A stretch of 64,000 nucleotides of DNA, from NCBI RefSeq assembly GCF_018130955.1, contig NZ_JAFCJM010000032.1, forward strand, positions 25,776-89,775, read 5' to 3'. Below are positions 35,337 to 44,273 of this stretch, piece after piece; the first letter of the stretch is position 1, and each line of letters opens with the position of its first letter. Position numbers and translations under genes: made by a program. This DNA comes from Bradyrhizobium liaoningense. Its GTDB lineage: Bacteria > Pseudomonadota > Alphaproteobacteria > Rhizobiales > Xanthobacteraceae. The notes beneath the pieces are model-generated. The model did no database searches, was not told the origin of the DNA, and saw only the letters and a list, made by a program, of their open reading frames with translations.

Positions 35337-37727
35337 ATGACTCGTGCGCTCAGCGGTGCTGGTTCCGGTCCCGCAAGCGCTCGTATTTTTCAGGGACTCA
35401 GCGTGTCGCATAAGCTTTCCCCCGCTCTTCTGCTCGCCTGTCTCTTCTTTGCAATCTCGGCTCTCACCGGTGTCCACGCCGAGCCGCCTGCAGCAGTGCC
35501 AAATGCTTCGGCGACATTGTCGCCCGAGCAGGCGAAACAGGCGCTGGATACGCTGCAGGACGACAAGAAGCGTGCGCAGATGATCGATACGCTGCGTGCA
35601 ATTGCCAGCGCCTCGGGGCAGCCGCAGGCGGTCGAGCAAAAACTACCGATACCGCTGTCGGCCGACGGTCTCGGTGCGCAGCTCCTCCTGACCGTCTCCG
35701 AGGAGATCGGCGACTTCTCGCGGCAGGTTGCCGACATCGCCCGGACGCTGACGCATTTTCCGGCGTTCTATTACTGGATCGTGCGAACGGCCGATGATCC
35801 TGCGGCCTACCATCTCCTGGTCGAGATCGCCTGGAAGCTTGCGCTGGTGTTCGGTTGCGCCTTCGGCGCGGAGTGGGTGTTGGTCCGCCTTGTGAGGCGG
35901 CCTGTCGCATTCCTGGAAGCGCGCGTGCCGCAAGCCGTTCGCGTGCCGTCGCACGCGTTCCCGGTTGCCGAGCAGGCGTCATTAGTTGCCGCTGCGGAGC
36001 CCGAGCTGCAGCGGCGCCGCATGAGCCTCGCGCGGGCCTGGCAGTTGATGCTCCGGCTGCCCTTCGTGCTCGGGCGCCTTGCTCTCGAACTGCTGCCGGT
36101 GTTGCTGTTCACGGGTGTCTCGACGATGCTGCTGGGAACCGAGATCGGCGATTCCCCGACCGTACGCCTCGTCATTCTGGCCGTCGTCAACGCCTACGCC
36201 CTGTCGCGCGTGTTCATTTGTGTTGCGCGGGCGCTCGCCGGGCCCTTCGGCCTGTTGCCGGCCCGGGCAGAGACTGCAGCCTATATCGAGATCTGGGCCC
36301 GGCGCATCGTCGCCGTCGGAGTATCGGGCATTGCCTTCGCGAATGTCGCGCTGCTGTTGGGGCTGCATCGGGCCGGCTATGCCGCGCTGCTGCGCATGGT
36401 GATGCTGATCGTGCATCTCTTTGTCGTCGTCATCATTCTGCAATGTCGCCGGCAGGTGGCTGAGGCCATTCGCGCACCCGCCGGCCGACAAGGAGTTGCG
36501 GCGCGAATGCGCAATCGCGTCGCCGGCCTCTGGCATTACCTTGCGATTGCGCTCGATCTCTCGCTGTGGGCGGTGTGGGCGCTGAACATCCGCAACGGCT
36601 ACTCGCTGTTGCTGCGATATTTCGTCGGCACGATCGTCGTTGCGCTGGTCACACGGGTCGCCATCATCGTGACACTGAGCCTGATCGACCGGGGCTTTCG
36701 CATCAATCCGGAGATCCTCCAGCGTTTTCCGGGGCTGGAGACGCGCGCCAACCGCTACCTGCCCTTACTCCGCAAGATAGTCTCGGGCGTCATCGCCTTT
36801 ATCGGCATCGTGGCCGTCCTGGAGGTGTGGGGCGTCGATGCCGTCGTCTGGTTCTATGGCGGCCAGATTGGCGGCCGGCTGCTCTCGGCGGTAGTGACGG
36901 TCGGCATCGCCGTCGTGATTGCGGCGGCGATCTGGGAAGCCAGCAACGCGCTGATGGATCACCAAGTGAACGTGCTATCGCGGGACGGGCACTATGCCCG
37001 CGCGGCGCGGCTGCGAACGTTTCAGCCGATGCTGCGCACCGTGCTGTTGTGCCTGATCGCCACCGTGGTCGGCCTCACGGCGCTCAGCGAAATCGGCGTC
37101 AACGTTGCGCCGCTGCTCGCAGGTGCCGGTATCGTCGGCATCGCCATCGGCTTCGGCTCGCAAAAACTGGTGCAGGACCTCATCACCGGCCTGTTCCTCC
37201 TGCTCGAGAACACCGTGCAGGTCGGTGATACCGTCAGCGTTTCCGGCCTGAGCGGAACGGTCGAGAACGTCTCGATCCGTACCATCCGACTGCGCGCGGG
37301 CGACGGTGCTGTGCATATCGTGCCTTTCAGCGCGGTGACGACCATCACCAATTCCAGCCGCGGCGCGGGCAATGCGTCGGTCAGCGTCAACGTCGCCTAC
37401 AAGGAAGATACCGATCGCGCCGGACAAATCCTGAAAGACATCGTCGCTGAAATGCGCCGCGAGCCCGAGTTCCGCGGTGCGATCCGCGGCGATCTCGAGC
37501 TCTGGGGCATCGACAAGGTGGACGGCGCGATGGTTTCCATCGTCGGCCAGATCCGCTGCACCGACAGCGGCCGCTGGCCGGTTCAGCGCGAGTTCAACCG
37601 GCGCATGAAACAGCGCTTCCAGGAGAGCGGGATCGAGATCGCGTCCTCTGTTCAAACCATCTTGATGCAGATTGCCCCGCCTTCGGATCTCGCGCCGAAT
37701 TTGGCGCCGCGACGGGCGACCGGCTAG
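35337..37727 (+). CDS. Large MscS-family mechanosensitive channel
   Basis: A 796-residue inner-membrane channel that opens on osmotic down-shock. The N-terminus has a signal-like segment (LSPALLLACLFFAISALTGVHA) and a periplasmic helical region (about 50-145). Around ten membrane helices follow. The MscS core at about residues 580-690 has the pore helix VAPLLAGAGIVGIAIGFGSQ and LVQDLITGLFLLLENTVQVGD. The length and layout fit the YbiO/YnaI-like group. The start is uncertain: GTG at 35403 would begin directly at the hydrophobic segment. Confidence 0.9.
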   Translation: MTRALSGAGSGPASARIFQGLSVSHKLSPALLLACLFFAISALTGVHAEPPAAVPNASATLSPEQAKQALDTLQDDKKRAQMIDTLRAIASASGQPQAVEQKLPIPLSADGLGAQLLLTVSEEIGDFSRQVADIARTLTHFPAFYYWIVRTADDPAAYHLLVEIAWKLALVFGCAFGAEWVLVRLVRRPVAFLEARVPQAVRVPSHAFPVAEQASLVAAAEPELQRRRMSLARAWQLMLRLPFVLGRLALELLPVLLFTGVSTMLLGTEIGDSPTVRLVILAVVNAYALSRVFICVARALAGPFGLLPARAETAAYIEIWARRIVAVGVSGIAFANVALLLGLHRAGYAALLRMVMLIVHLFVVVIILQCRRQVAEAIRAPAGRQGVAARMRNRVAGLWHYLAIALDLSLWAVWALNIRNGYSLLLRYFVGTIVVALVTRVAIIVTLSLIDRGFRINPEILQRFPGLETRANRYLPLLRKIVSGVIAFIGIVAVLEVWGVDAVVWFYGGQIGGRLLSAVVTVGIAVVIAAAIWEASNALMDHQVNVLSRDGHYARAARLRTFQPMLRTVLLCLIATVVGLTALSEIGVNVAPLLAGAGIVGIAIGFGSQKLVQDLITGLFLLLENTVQVGDTVSVSGLSGTVENVSIRTIRLRAGDGAVHIVPFSAVTTITNSSRGAGNASVSVNVAYKEDTDRAGQILKDIVAEMRREPEFRGAIRGDLELWGIDKVDGAMVSIVGQIRCTDSGRWPVQREFNRRMKQRFQESGIEIASSVQTILMQIAPPSDLAPNLAPRRATG

Positions 37728-37992
37728 GTCGTAATTTCCTTCTTGCGTCCGGCAGCGCTCGCCGCCCATCAAAGGGCCGAGACTGAAAAGAGGTGGCCGA
37801 TCGTGACGGCCGCCGACATCAAGGCAGAATAATGCTCAAGGGATCGGCTTTTCGGTTCGCTTGAGACTGTTCTGCATCATCCTTCATCATAAGCGTTCGC
37901 TGCGGTGCGAAATCCAACGTCCTTGATCTCCATCAAGGGCTGGCGGACAATGTTTGTCGTCAAATCAAATAAGAAACCTTTTGGGGGAATTC

Positions 37993-39645
37993 GTGAATAG
38001 ACCTGATCGGGTCGATGCCCACTCATCACCGTCCAAACCGCAGCACGGCCTGTCACTGCTGCGCGATCCCTTGCTCAACAGGGGCACCGCCTTCACCGAA
38101 CAGGAGCGCGCCGCGCTCGGACTGCGTGGCCTGTTGCCGCCCTGCGTGCTCACCATGCAGACCCAGGCGGATCGTGTGCTGACCAATTTGCGCATGCTGC
38201 CGACCGATCTCGAGAAATACGTGGCGCTGAACGCGCTGCACGATCGCAACGAGGCGCTGTTCTTCCGCGTCGTCTGCGACAACATCGACGAGATCCAGCC
38301 GCTGATCTACACGCCGACCGTCGGGCTCGCCTGCCAGAAATACGGCCTGATCTTCCAGCGCCCGCGCGGCATGTTCATCTCGTCGCACGACCGCGGCCAG
38401 ATCGCCGAGATCCTGCAAAACTGGCCCTACGAGGCCAAGCTGATTGTCGTCACAGATGGCGAACGCATTCTCGGTCTCGGCGACCTCGGCGCCAACGGCA
38501 TGGGCATCCCGGTCGGCAAGCTCTCGCTCTATTCGGCCTGCGCCGGCGTGCATCCCGAGTTGTGCCTGCCGATCGTGCTCGACGTCGGCACCAACAACGA
38601 GGAGCTGCTGGCCGATCCCTATTATCTGGGCCTGCGCGAGCGGCGGCTGACGGGTGAGGCCTATGATTCCTTCGTCGACGAGTTCATGACGGCGGCGCGG
38701 AAGACATTTCCGGGCGTGCTGATCCAGTTCGAGGACTTTGCCAATCACTCGGCGTTCAAGCTGCTGCACAAGTACCGGGACGAGGCCTGCGTCTTCAACG
38801 ATGACATCCAGGGCACGGCCGCGGTGGCGCTGGCCGGCCTGTTCTCGGCGCTGCGCGTCAGTGGCGGTAAGTTGAGGGACCAGAAGATCCTGTTCCTCGG
38901 CGCCGGCGAGGCCGCGACCGGCATCGCCGATCTCGTTGTGTCGGCGATGATGGCAGAGGGCACCTCTGAGGCGGAGGCGCTCAGGCGCAATTGGCTGGTG
39001 GATTCCCGTGGCCTCGTCGTCAAGGATCGCGCCGGCCTGTCGGGCCACAAGCTGCGCTATGCTCATGATGAGCAGGCGCCGATTGCCGACTTCCTGACGG
39101 CGATCAAGACTTTGAAGCCGACGGCGATCATCGGCGTTGCAGCTGTCGGCGGCGCCTTCACGCCCGACGTGCTCAAGGCGATGGCCGCGCTCAACGCGCA
39201 GCCGATCGTGTTCGCACTGTCCAACCCGACGTCGAAGGCGGAGTGTTCGGCCGAGGACGCCTATCGGTACACTGAGGGCCGTGCGCTGTTTGCCTGCGGC
39301 AGCCCGTATGACCCGGTGAAGCTCAACGGCAGGACCTTCGTCCCGCGCCAGGGCAACAATTCCTACATCTTCCCGGGTGTCGGACTCGGCGTCATCGCGA
39401 GCGGTTCGCGGCTCGTGACCGACGAGATGTTCATGGCGGCGGCGCACTCGCTGGCAGATTGCGTCGGCAGGGACGACCTCGACCAGGGCAGCCTCTACCC
39501 AGCGCTGCCGCGCATCCGAGAGGTCTCGGCGCGGATCGCCGCGGCCGTGGCACAGGTCGCTTATCAGCGCGGCCTCGCCGAGGGGCCGGCGCCCAATGAT
39601 GTCATGAGCCAGGTCCAGTCGCAGATGTACGAACCGCATTACTGA
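37993..39645 (+). CDS. maeA: NAD-dependent malic enzyme
   Basis: Oxidatively decarboxylates malate to pyruvate. The 550-residue protein has the malic enzyme signature FEDFANHSAFKLL. The conserved segment VTDGERILGLGDLGANGMGI precedes it. The catalytic tyrosine is in IYTPTVGLACQKYG, metal-binding residues lie near CVFNDDIQGTA, and the Rossmann loop is FLGAGEAATGIADL. It is the single-domain SfcA/MaeA type with no phosphotransacetylase tail, unlike the NADP-type fusion malic enzymes of rhizobia. I chose GTG 37993 because GGGGGA lies 4 bases upstream; TTG starts at 37954 or 37981 are possible. The 265-base gap before it holds no gene I can support. Confidence 0.95.
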   Translation: MNRPDRVDAHSSPSKPQHGLSLLRDPLLNRGTAFTEQERAALGLRGLLPPCVLTMQTQADRVLTNLRMLPTDLEKYVALNALHDRNEALFFRVVCDNIDEIQPLIYTPTVGLACQKYGLIFQRPRGMFISSHDRGQIAEILQNWPYEAKLIVVTDGERILGLGDLGANGMGIPVGKLSLYSACAGVHPELCLPIVLDVGTNNEELLADPYYLGLRERRLTGEAYDSFVDEFMTAARKTFPGVLIQFEDFANHSAFKLLHKYRDEACVFNDDIQGTAAVALAGLFSALRVSGGKLRDQKILFLGAGEAATGIADLVVSAMMAEGTSEAEALRRNWLVDSRGLVVKDRAGLSGHKLRYAHDEQAPIADFLTAIKTLKPTAIIGVAAVGGAFTPDVLKAMAALNAQPIVFALSNPTSKAECSAEDAYRYTEGRALFACGSPYDPVKLNGRTFVPRQGNNSYIFPGVGLGVIASGSRLVTDEMFMAAAHSLADCVGRDDLDQGSLYPALPRIREVSARIAAAVAQVAYQRGLAEGPAPNDVMSQVQSQMYEPHY

Positions 39646-39731
39646 TGATGGCGTCCGCCGGCGGCAACGCATAGGTCAGCAGCGCGATCCTGCGATCCCG
39701 GGTGGAATCGCCGTTGCGCGGCCATGCGTAT

Positions 39732-39750
39732 ATGCTACGGTACGTAGCAT
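39732..39750. promoter_or_regulatory. BlaI-type operator upstream of the repressor gene
   Basis: Palindrome ATGCTACG-GTA-CGTAGCAT, 8-base arms, 27 bases upstream of the BlaI-type gene. A near copy lies at 42744-42762 before the DUF1800 gene. The shared block is TACGGTRCGTAGCAYTACAAG if both are aligned. A self-regulatory site for the BlaI-like repressor is the simplest reading. Confidence 0.8.
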
Positions 39751-39777
39751 TACAAGAACAGCCGCAAGGTCATCATC

Positions 39778-40170
39778 ATGGACGATCGTTTGCCCGAACT
39801 GGGCGACCTCGAGCGTGAGGTCATGCAATTGGTTTGGGCTCACGGTCCAGTCACGGCCGAGACCGTGCGGGAGCGGCTGTCGCGCCGTCTCAAGGAATCG
39901 ACCGTTCGCACCGTCCTGCGGCGACTGGAAGAAAAAGGCTACACGCACCATACCGTCGACGGACGCACCTACGTGTACCATGCAGCCGAACCGCGGGCCC
40001 GCGTCGCGGCCAAGGCCGTGCAGCGCATCGTCGACTGGTTCTGCAACGGCTCGATCGAGGAAGTCCTGGTCGGCATGGTCGACAACGCCATGCTCGACCA
40101 GCAGCAATTGCGCAGCCTGGCCGACCAGGTGGCCAAGGCGAAGAAGGCGAGGGGAGTGAAAAAAGAATGA
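39778..40170 (+). CDS. BlaI/MecI/CopY family transcriptional repressor
   Basis: A 130-residue winged-helix repressor. ELGDLEREVMQLVWAHGPVT opens the DNA-binding domain, STVRTVLRRLEEKGYTHH is the recognition helix and wing, and YVYHAAEPRARVAAKAV precedes the dimerisation helices. Repressors of this type are inactivated by a partner M56 protease, encoded here by the next gene with a four-base ATGA overlap. Palindromic operators occur before this operon and before the DUF1800 gene, so it probably controls both. Confidence 0.93.
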   Translation: MDDRLPELGDLEREVMQLVWAHGPVTAETVRERLSRRLKESTVRTVLRRLEEKGYTHHTVDGRTYVYHAAEPRARVAAKAVQRIVDWFCNGSIEEVLVGMVDNAMLDQQQLRSLADQVAKAKKARGVKKE

Positions 40171-42677
40171 TCGCAACTCTGGCAGAGGCGGCGCTGCGCT
40201 CCTTTGTGCTCGGAGGCGTCGTCTGGTTTGGTTTGTATCTCTTTCGCGTGCGCAATCCGCACGTGCACATGACCGCGTGGGTCGTCGTGCTGCTGGCATC
40301 GCTGGCGATGCCGTTCGTGATGCACTGGCCCACGGTCACGATCTCCCGGCTGCCCGTGCCGGTGCCGGTCCCGGATAATTTCTGGCCCACCGAGCCGGCA
40401 ATGCCGGAGCTGTCGCCGCCGGCGAGCCTGGGTGCCGTCGCCGCACCGCCGGCGCGAAGCGCCGCGGCGATCAACTGGGCGTTGTTGACGACCATGGTTT
40501 ATGCCGGCGTGGCGTCGCTATTGCTGCTGCGGCTGGCCGTCGGTCTCTGGCTCACCTGGCGGCTGGCGCGGGCCGCCAGGCCGATGAACGAGCTCCGCAT
40601 CGCCGGCGCCGACGTGCGCCTCAGCCGCGATATCGGCGGTCCCGTCACGTTCGGATCGACCATCCTGGTGCCGCCGCAATTCCTCGGCTGGAGTGCGCAG
40701 AAGCGCCTGGCCGTGCTCGCCCATGAGGGCGCGCATGTCGCCAATCGGGATTTCTACATCCTGATGCTGGCGTCGCTGAACCGCGCCGTGTTCTGGTTCA
40801 GCCCGTTCGCGTGGTGGCAGCACGCACGGCTCGCCGAACTCGCCGAGATCATCAGCGACGCCCAGGCGATCGAGGTGATCGACGACCGGCTGTCCTATGC
40901 CGAGATCTTGCTCGACGTCGCGACCAGCGTGAAGCCGCGGCCGATGGAGCTTGCGATGGCGCGGGTCTCGACCGTGCGCGCGCGCGTTGAGCGCATCATT
41001 GCCGCGGCGGCGATACCGGTTGCGGTCACCTGGCGCAAGCGGCTGTGGATCGCGGCCTTGATGGTCCCGGCCGTGATCGTCTCGACCGGCATGATCGCCT
41101 ATCGCACGCCGGATGGTAGTCCTCCCATCGAAGCCGTTCCGGAGGCGACGGTCGCGTCGCACGGCCGTCCCTTCGTCAATTTCTATGCGCTCGGCCAGAA
41201 CGCGGTGTTCGCGATCTTCCGCGATGGCAACGACCTTTTTGGACAACTGACCGGCCAGCGCAGGCTGCGCCTGACGGTGACCGACGGCATGGCCTCCTAC
41301 GCAGCTGTTGCGGGCGAGCTCACCTTCTCTGTCGATGCGGAGAGGCGCACGTCTGACCTGGTCCTGCACCAGAACGGCCGCGACATCCGCGCGGTCCGTG
41401 TCGCCGAGATGCCGCGCGCTGCGGCCGACACCGTACCCTACGATCATTATGTCGGATGGTATCAGGTCACGCCGTTCCGCGTGCTGACCATCAGCCGCGA
41501 CGGCGATCGGCTGCGCGCGCAGGAGACCGGCCGGCCCGCCCTCGAAATCTCGGCGGATGGCGTCGATGCATTCTCGACCGAGAGCTACGATGCATTCGTG
41601 TTCCTGCGCGACGACCAGAACAGGGTCGCGCGCGTGCTGCTCCAGAACGCCGTCTCCGGCGCGAGGCTTGCGCCGCGCATCGACGCGACGGCGGCTGCTG
41701 CCATCGAGGGCGATTTTGCGCGGCGGATCGCGCAGGTGCCGGATCGTTTCCGCGAGCAGGTCCCGGCGCCCGGCGGCAAGGACGCAATCCTGCGCGGGAT
41801 CGAGGATTTGCGGCGGGGGACGCCGAACTATGAGCGCATGAGCGCGACGCTGGCGGCCAAGATCCGTCGCCAGGTGGACGAACTGCACGCGACGGTCCTG
41901 GCGCTGGGCGCGGTGGAGACGATCTTCTTCCGCGGCGTCGGTCCCGGCGGCTACGACATCTATGGCGCGAAGTTCGAAAACGGCACGGCCGAATTTCGAA
42001 TGGTGCTGGAGCCGGACGGCAAGGTCGGCGACGTGCTGTTCCGGCCCGACGGCAATGACGAGCCGGGCGGCGTTGCCGCCTGTTCGGAAGTGGCCAGCCT
42101 GAGCGGCCGTGCCGGCACATCGCCGATCAGGATCATGCTCTACAACGACACCGGCAACGATATCCAGGTCACTGGCCTGGACTCCGACGGTCGTCGCAAG
42201 GTGCGCAGGATCGTCAGTCACAACATGTCGGCGTCGTTCCTGACCACCGTCAACAGCCCGTGGATGATCGCCGATCGCGCGGGAAAATGCCTGGAAATCG
42301 TCCTGCCGGGCCGGCACACCCGCTTCCACAATGTCGATCTTGCGCATTTGCAAGGGAAGCCGAAGCTCGTGGATCGGCGCACCGTGCCGATCACCGACGG
42401 CGAGGAGATGCTGCGCCAGTATATCGAGGCGGTCGGAAAGGGCCGGCCGGACTATACCCGGATGACGACCGAGGTGGCCGAGCAGACGCGCCAGCAGCTT
42501 CCCTTTGATCAGGCGATCCTGGCGCGGCTCGGCGCATTGCGCGCGATGTCGTTCCGCGGCGTCTCCGCGCTCGACAGCGACATCTACGTCGCGCAGTTCG
42601 CCAACGGCTCGGCCGAGTGGCGCATCGGGATCAAGAACGGCACCATCACGAAGATCGCGCTGGGGCCGAGCTACTAA
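40167..42677 (+). CDS. M56 (BlaR1-like) membrane metallopeptidase with unusual sensor region
   Basis: An 836-residue sensor protease. N-terminal membrane helices (about residues 10-60 and 100-130) flank a Pro-rich linker. The Zn motif HEGAH is at His186-Glu187-His190 (LAHEGAHVANRDFYI), followed by helices near 200-215 and 290-310. The C-terminal half, probably periplasmic, has no penicillin-binding domain. It begins with two DUF3471-like beta modules (about 335-410 and 425-490). Two copies of another module follow (about 540-635 and 748-836; compare GTPNYERMSATLAAKIRRQ with GRPDYTRMTTEVAEQTRQQ). Between these copies, about 650-725, is a stretch resembling the VHL beta domain. It is coupled to the BlaI-type repressor and presumably cleaves it on a signal other than beta-lactam. 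Confidence 0.88.
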   Translation: MIATLAEAALRSFVLGGVVWFGLYLFRVRNPHVHMTAWVVVLLASLAMPFVMHWPTVTISRLPVPVPVPDNFWPTEPAMPELSPPASLGAVAAPPARSAAAINWALLTTMVYAGVASLLLLRLAVGLWLTWRLARAARPMNELRIAGADVRLSRDIGGPVTFGSTILVPPQFLGWSAQKRLAVLAHEGAHVANRDFYILMLASLNRAVFWFSPFAWWQHARLAELAEIISDAQAIEVIDDRLSYAEILLDVATSVKPRPMELAMARVSTVRARVERIIAAAAIPVAVTWRKRLWIAALMVPAVIVSTGMIAYRTPDGSPPIEAVPEATVASHGRPFVNFYALGQNAVFAIFRDGNDLFGQLTGQRRLRLTVTDGMASYAAVAGELTFSVDAERRTSDLVLHQNGRDIRAVRVAEMPRAAADTVPYDHYVGWYQVTPFRVLTISRDGDRLRAQETGRPALEISADGVDAFSTESYDAFVFLRDDQNRVARVLLQNAVSGARLAPRIDATAAAAIEGDFARRIAQVPDRFREQVPAPGGKDAILRGIEDLRRGTPNYERMSATLAAKIRRQVDELHATVLALGAVETIFFRGVGPGGYDIYGAKFENGTAEFRMVLEPDGKVGDVLFRPDGNDEPGGVAACSEVASLSGRAGTSPIRIMLYNDTGNDIQVTGLDSDGRRKVRRIVSHNMSASFLTTVNSPWMIADRAGKCLEIVLPGRHTRFHNVDLAHLQGKPKLVDRRTVPITDGEEMLRQYIEAVGKGRPDYTRMTTEVAEQTRQQLPFDQAILARLGALRAMSFRGVSALDSDIYVAQFANGSAEWRIGIKNGTITKIALGPSY

Positions 42678-42743
42678 GGCACGAAGACGCCGGGCGAGAA
42701 CTCGACCGGCAACGCAATCGCCGCTTGCGTCGCTTTGGCCTAA

Positions 42744-42762
42744 ATGTTACGGTGCGTAGCAC
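42744..42762. promoter_or_regulatory. Second BlaI-type operator, upstream of the DUF1800 gene
   Basis: ATGTTACG-GTG-CGTAGCAC, a near copy of the site at 39732-39750: 16 of 19 bases match and the following CTACAAG/TTACAAG also agrees. It lies 36 bases upstream of the DUF1800 start. It links this operon to the BlaI/M56 pair. Confidence 0.75.
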
Positions 42763-42798
42763 TACAAGGCGTAATGCCCAACGAGACGGGGCTCTGCC

Positions 42799-44271
42799 AT
42801 GAGCAGTTCTGCAAAAGGTGAAGCGGCTCTCGCCCTCCATCGGTTCGGGATGGGGCCGCGGCCGGGATCGATCGCGGCTATCGCATCCGACCCGCGCGGC
42901 GCCCTGATCGCCGAGCTCGACCGTCCGCTCGCATTGTCCGCGGCTGAGGGGCTGCCCTCGAGCGCAAAGGCCTATCGCACCGTGGCCGACGCGAATGCGA
43001 GGCGGACGGCCAAGGCCAAGCAGGCGCAGCAGCAAGCCAAGAAACTGCAAGAGAAGCAGCAGGTCGCGACAGCCGGGACCGCGATGGTCGAGGGCGCGAA
43101 CGAACCGCACAGCGAGAAGCAAGCCCAGGACGCCGGCGAGATGGCGGCGAAGAAGGCCGCCGATGCCGTTCCGGATCCGGGCCGGCCGATCTATCTCCAG
43201 GAAGCGAAGGTGCGGATCGAAGCCGCGCTTGCCGCCGAGATCGGCTTTGCCGAGCGCCTGGTGTGGTTCTGGTCCAACCATTTCAGCATCTCTGCGAACC
43301 GCATTCAGAGCATGTCCGGCGCCTATGAGCGCGAGAGCATTCGTCCGAATGCGCTCGGCCGTTTCGTCGATCTGCTCGTGTCCGTCGAGACGCATCCGGC
43401 GATGCTGTTCTATCTCGACAATCTCGCCTCGATGGGCGCGAACTCAATCGCCGGCATCAATCGCAGCCGTGGCCTCAACGAAAACCTCGCGCGCGAGACG
43501 CTGGAGCTGCATACGCTCGGTGTGCGCACCGGCTACACCCAGGACGACGTGATCAGCTTCGCCAACGTGCTGACAGGCTGGACTCTGGTGCCGCCCGGCG
43601 ACAATCCCGAGCATGGCGGCGAGTTCACCTTCAATGCGCGCCTGCACGAGCCCGGTCCGCAAACCGTGCTCGGCAAGCTCTACGAGCAGGAAGACGCAGA
43701 GCAGGGGCGCGCCGTGCTGCGGGATCTGGCGTCGCATCCTGCGACCGCAACCCATGTTGCGAACAAGCTCGCCTGCCACTTCGTCGCGGACACGCCGCCG
43801 CCGGCACTGGTTGAGCAGATGGCAAAGACCTTCCGCGACACCGAGGGCAATCTCAAGGAGGTCGCGAAGGCGATGGTGTCGTCGGACGATGCCTGGAGCC
43901 AGCCCGCGACCAAACTCAAGCGTCCGAGCGAGTGGGGCGTTGCCATGGTGCGTTCGACCGGCATCATGCAGATCGATCCGACACGCTTCACCGCGGGGCA
44001 GGAGCTGCTCGGCGAGCCGCTGTGGCGTCCGCCGTCGCCGAAGGGCTATCCGGATGACGAGGCGAGCTGGATCGACGGCATCGGCCGCCGGCTCGACATT
44101 GCCAACAACTTTGCCGAGCGCGTGGCGGCGACCGCCGATCCGCACGACATCATCGAGAACGTGATGGGATCGAGCGTCTCGCTCGAGGCGCGCGAGGCGG
44201 TCGACCGCGCCGAGAGCCGGCAGCAGGCGCTGGCGCTCTTGTTCATGTCGGCGGATTTTCAGAGGAGGTGA
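42799..44271 (+). CDS. DUF1800 family protein
   Basis: A 490-residue protein of unknown function. Family stretches are ALALHRFGMGPRPGSIAAI at the N-terminus, the core LVWFWSNHFSIS, ARETLELHTLGVRTGYTQDDV, and HVANKLACHFVADTPP. A Lys/Gln-rich insertion (about residues 65-125) looks flexible. No signal peptide is visible. It is followed after 2 bases by DUF1501, its usual partner. The upstream operator suggests control by the BlaI-type repressor. Confidence 0.92.
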   Translation: MSSSAKGEAALALHRFGMGPRPGSIAAIASDPRGALIAELDRPLALSAAEGLPSSAKAYRTVADANARRTAKAKQAQQQAKKLQEKQQVATAGTAMVEGANEPHSEKQAQDAGEMAAKKAADAVPDPGRPIYLQEAKVRIEAALAAEIGFAERLVWFWSNHFSISANRIQSMSGAYERESIRPNALGRFVDLLVSVETHPAMLFYLDNLASMGANSIAGINRSRGLNENLARETLELHTLGVRTGYTQDDVISFANVLTGWTLVPPGDNPEHGGEFTFNARLHEPGPQTVLGKLYEQEDAEQGRAVLRDLASHPATATHVANKLACHFVADTPPPALVEQMAKTFRDTEGNLKEVAKAMVSSDDAWSQPATKLKRPSEWGVAMVRSTGIMQIDPTRFTAGQELLGEPLWRPPSPKGYPDDEASWIDGIGRRLDIANNFAERVAATADPHDIIENVMGSSVSLEAREAVDRAESRQQALALLFMSADFQRR

Positions 44272-44273
44272 GC

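Noticed and set aside
40167..42677. Beta-lactam sensing by the BlaR1-like protein
   Set aside because: No penicillin-binding SxxK/SDN/KTG set in the C-terminal half and no beta-lactamase gene nearby; the metallo-hydrolase at 33682 belongs to a broad family and is not evidence.
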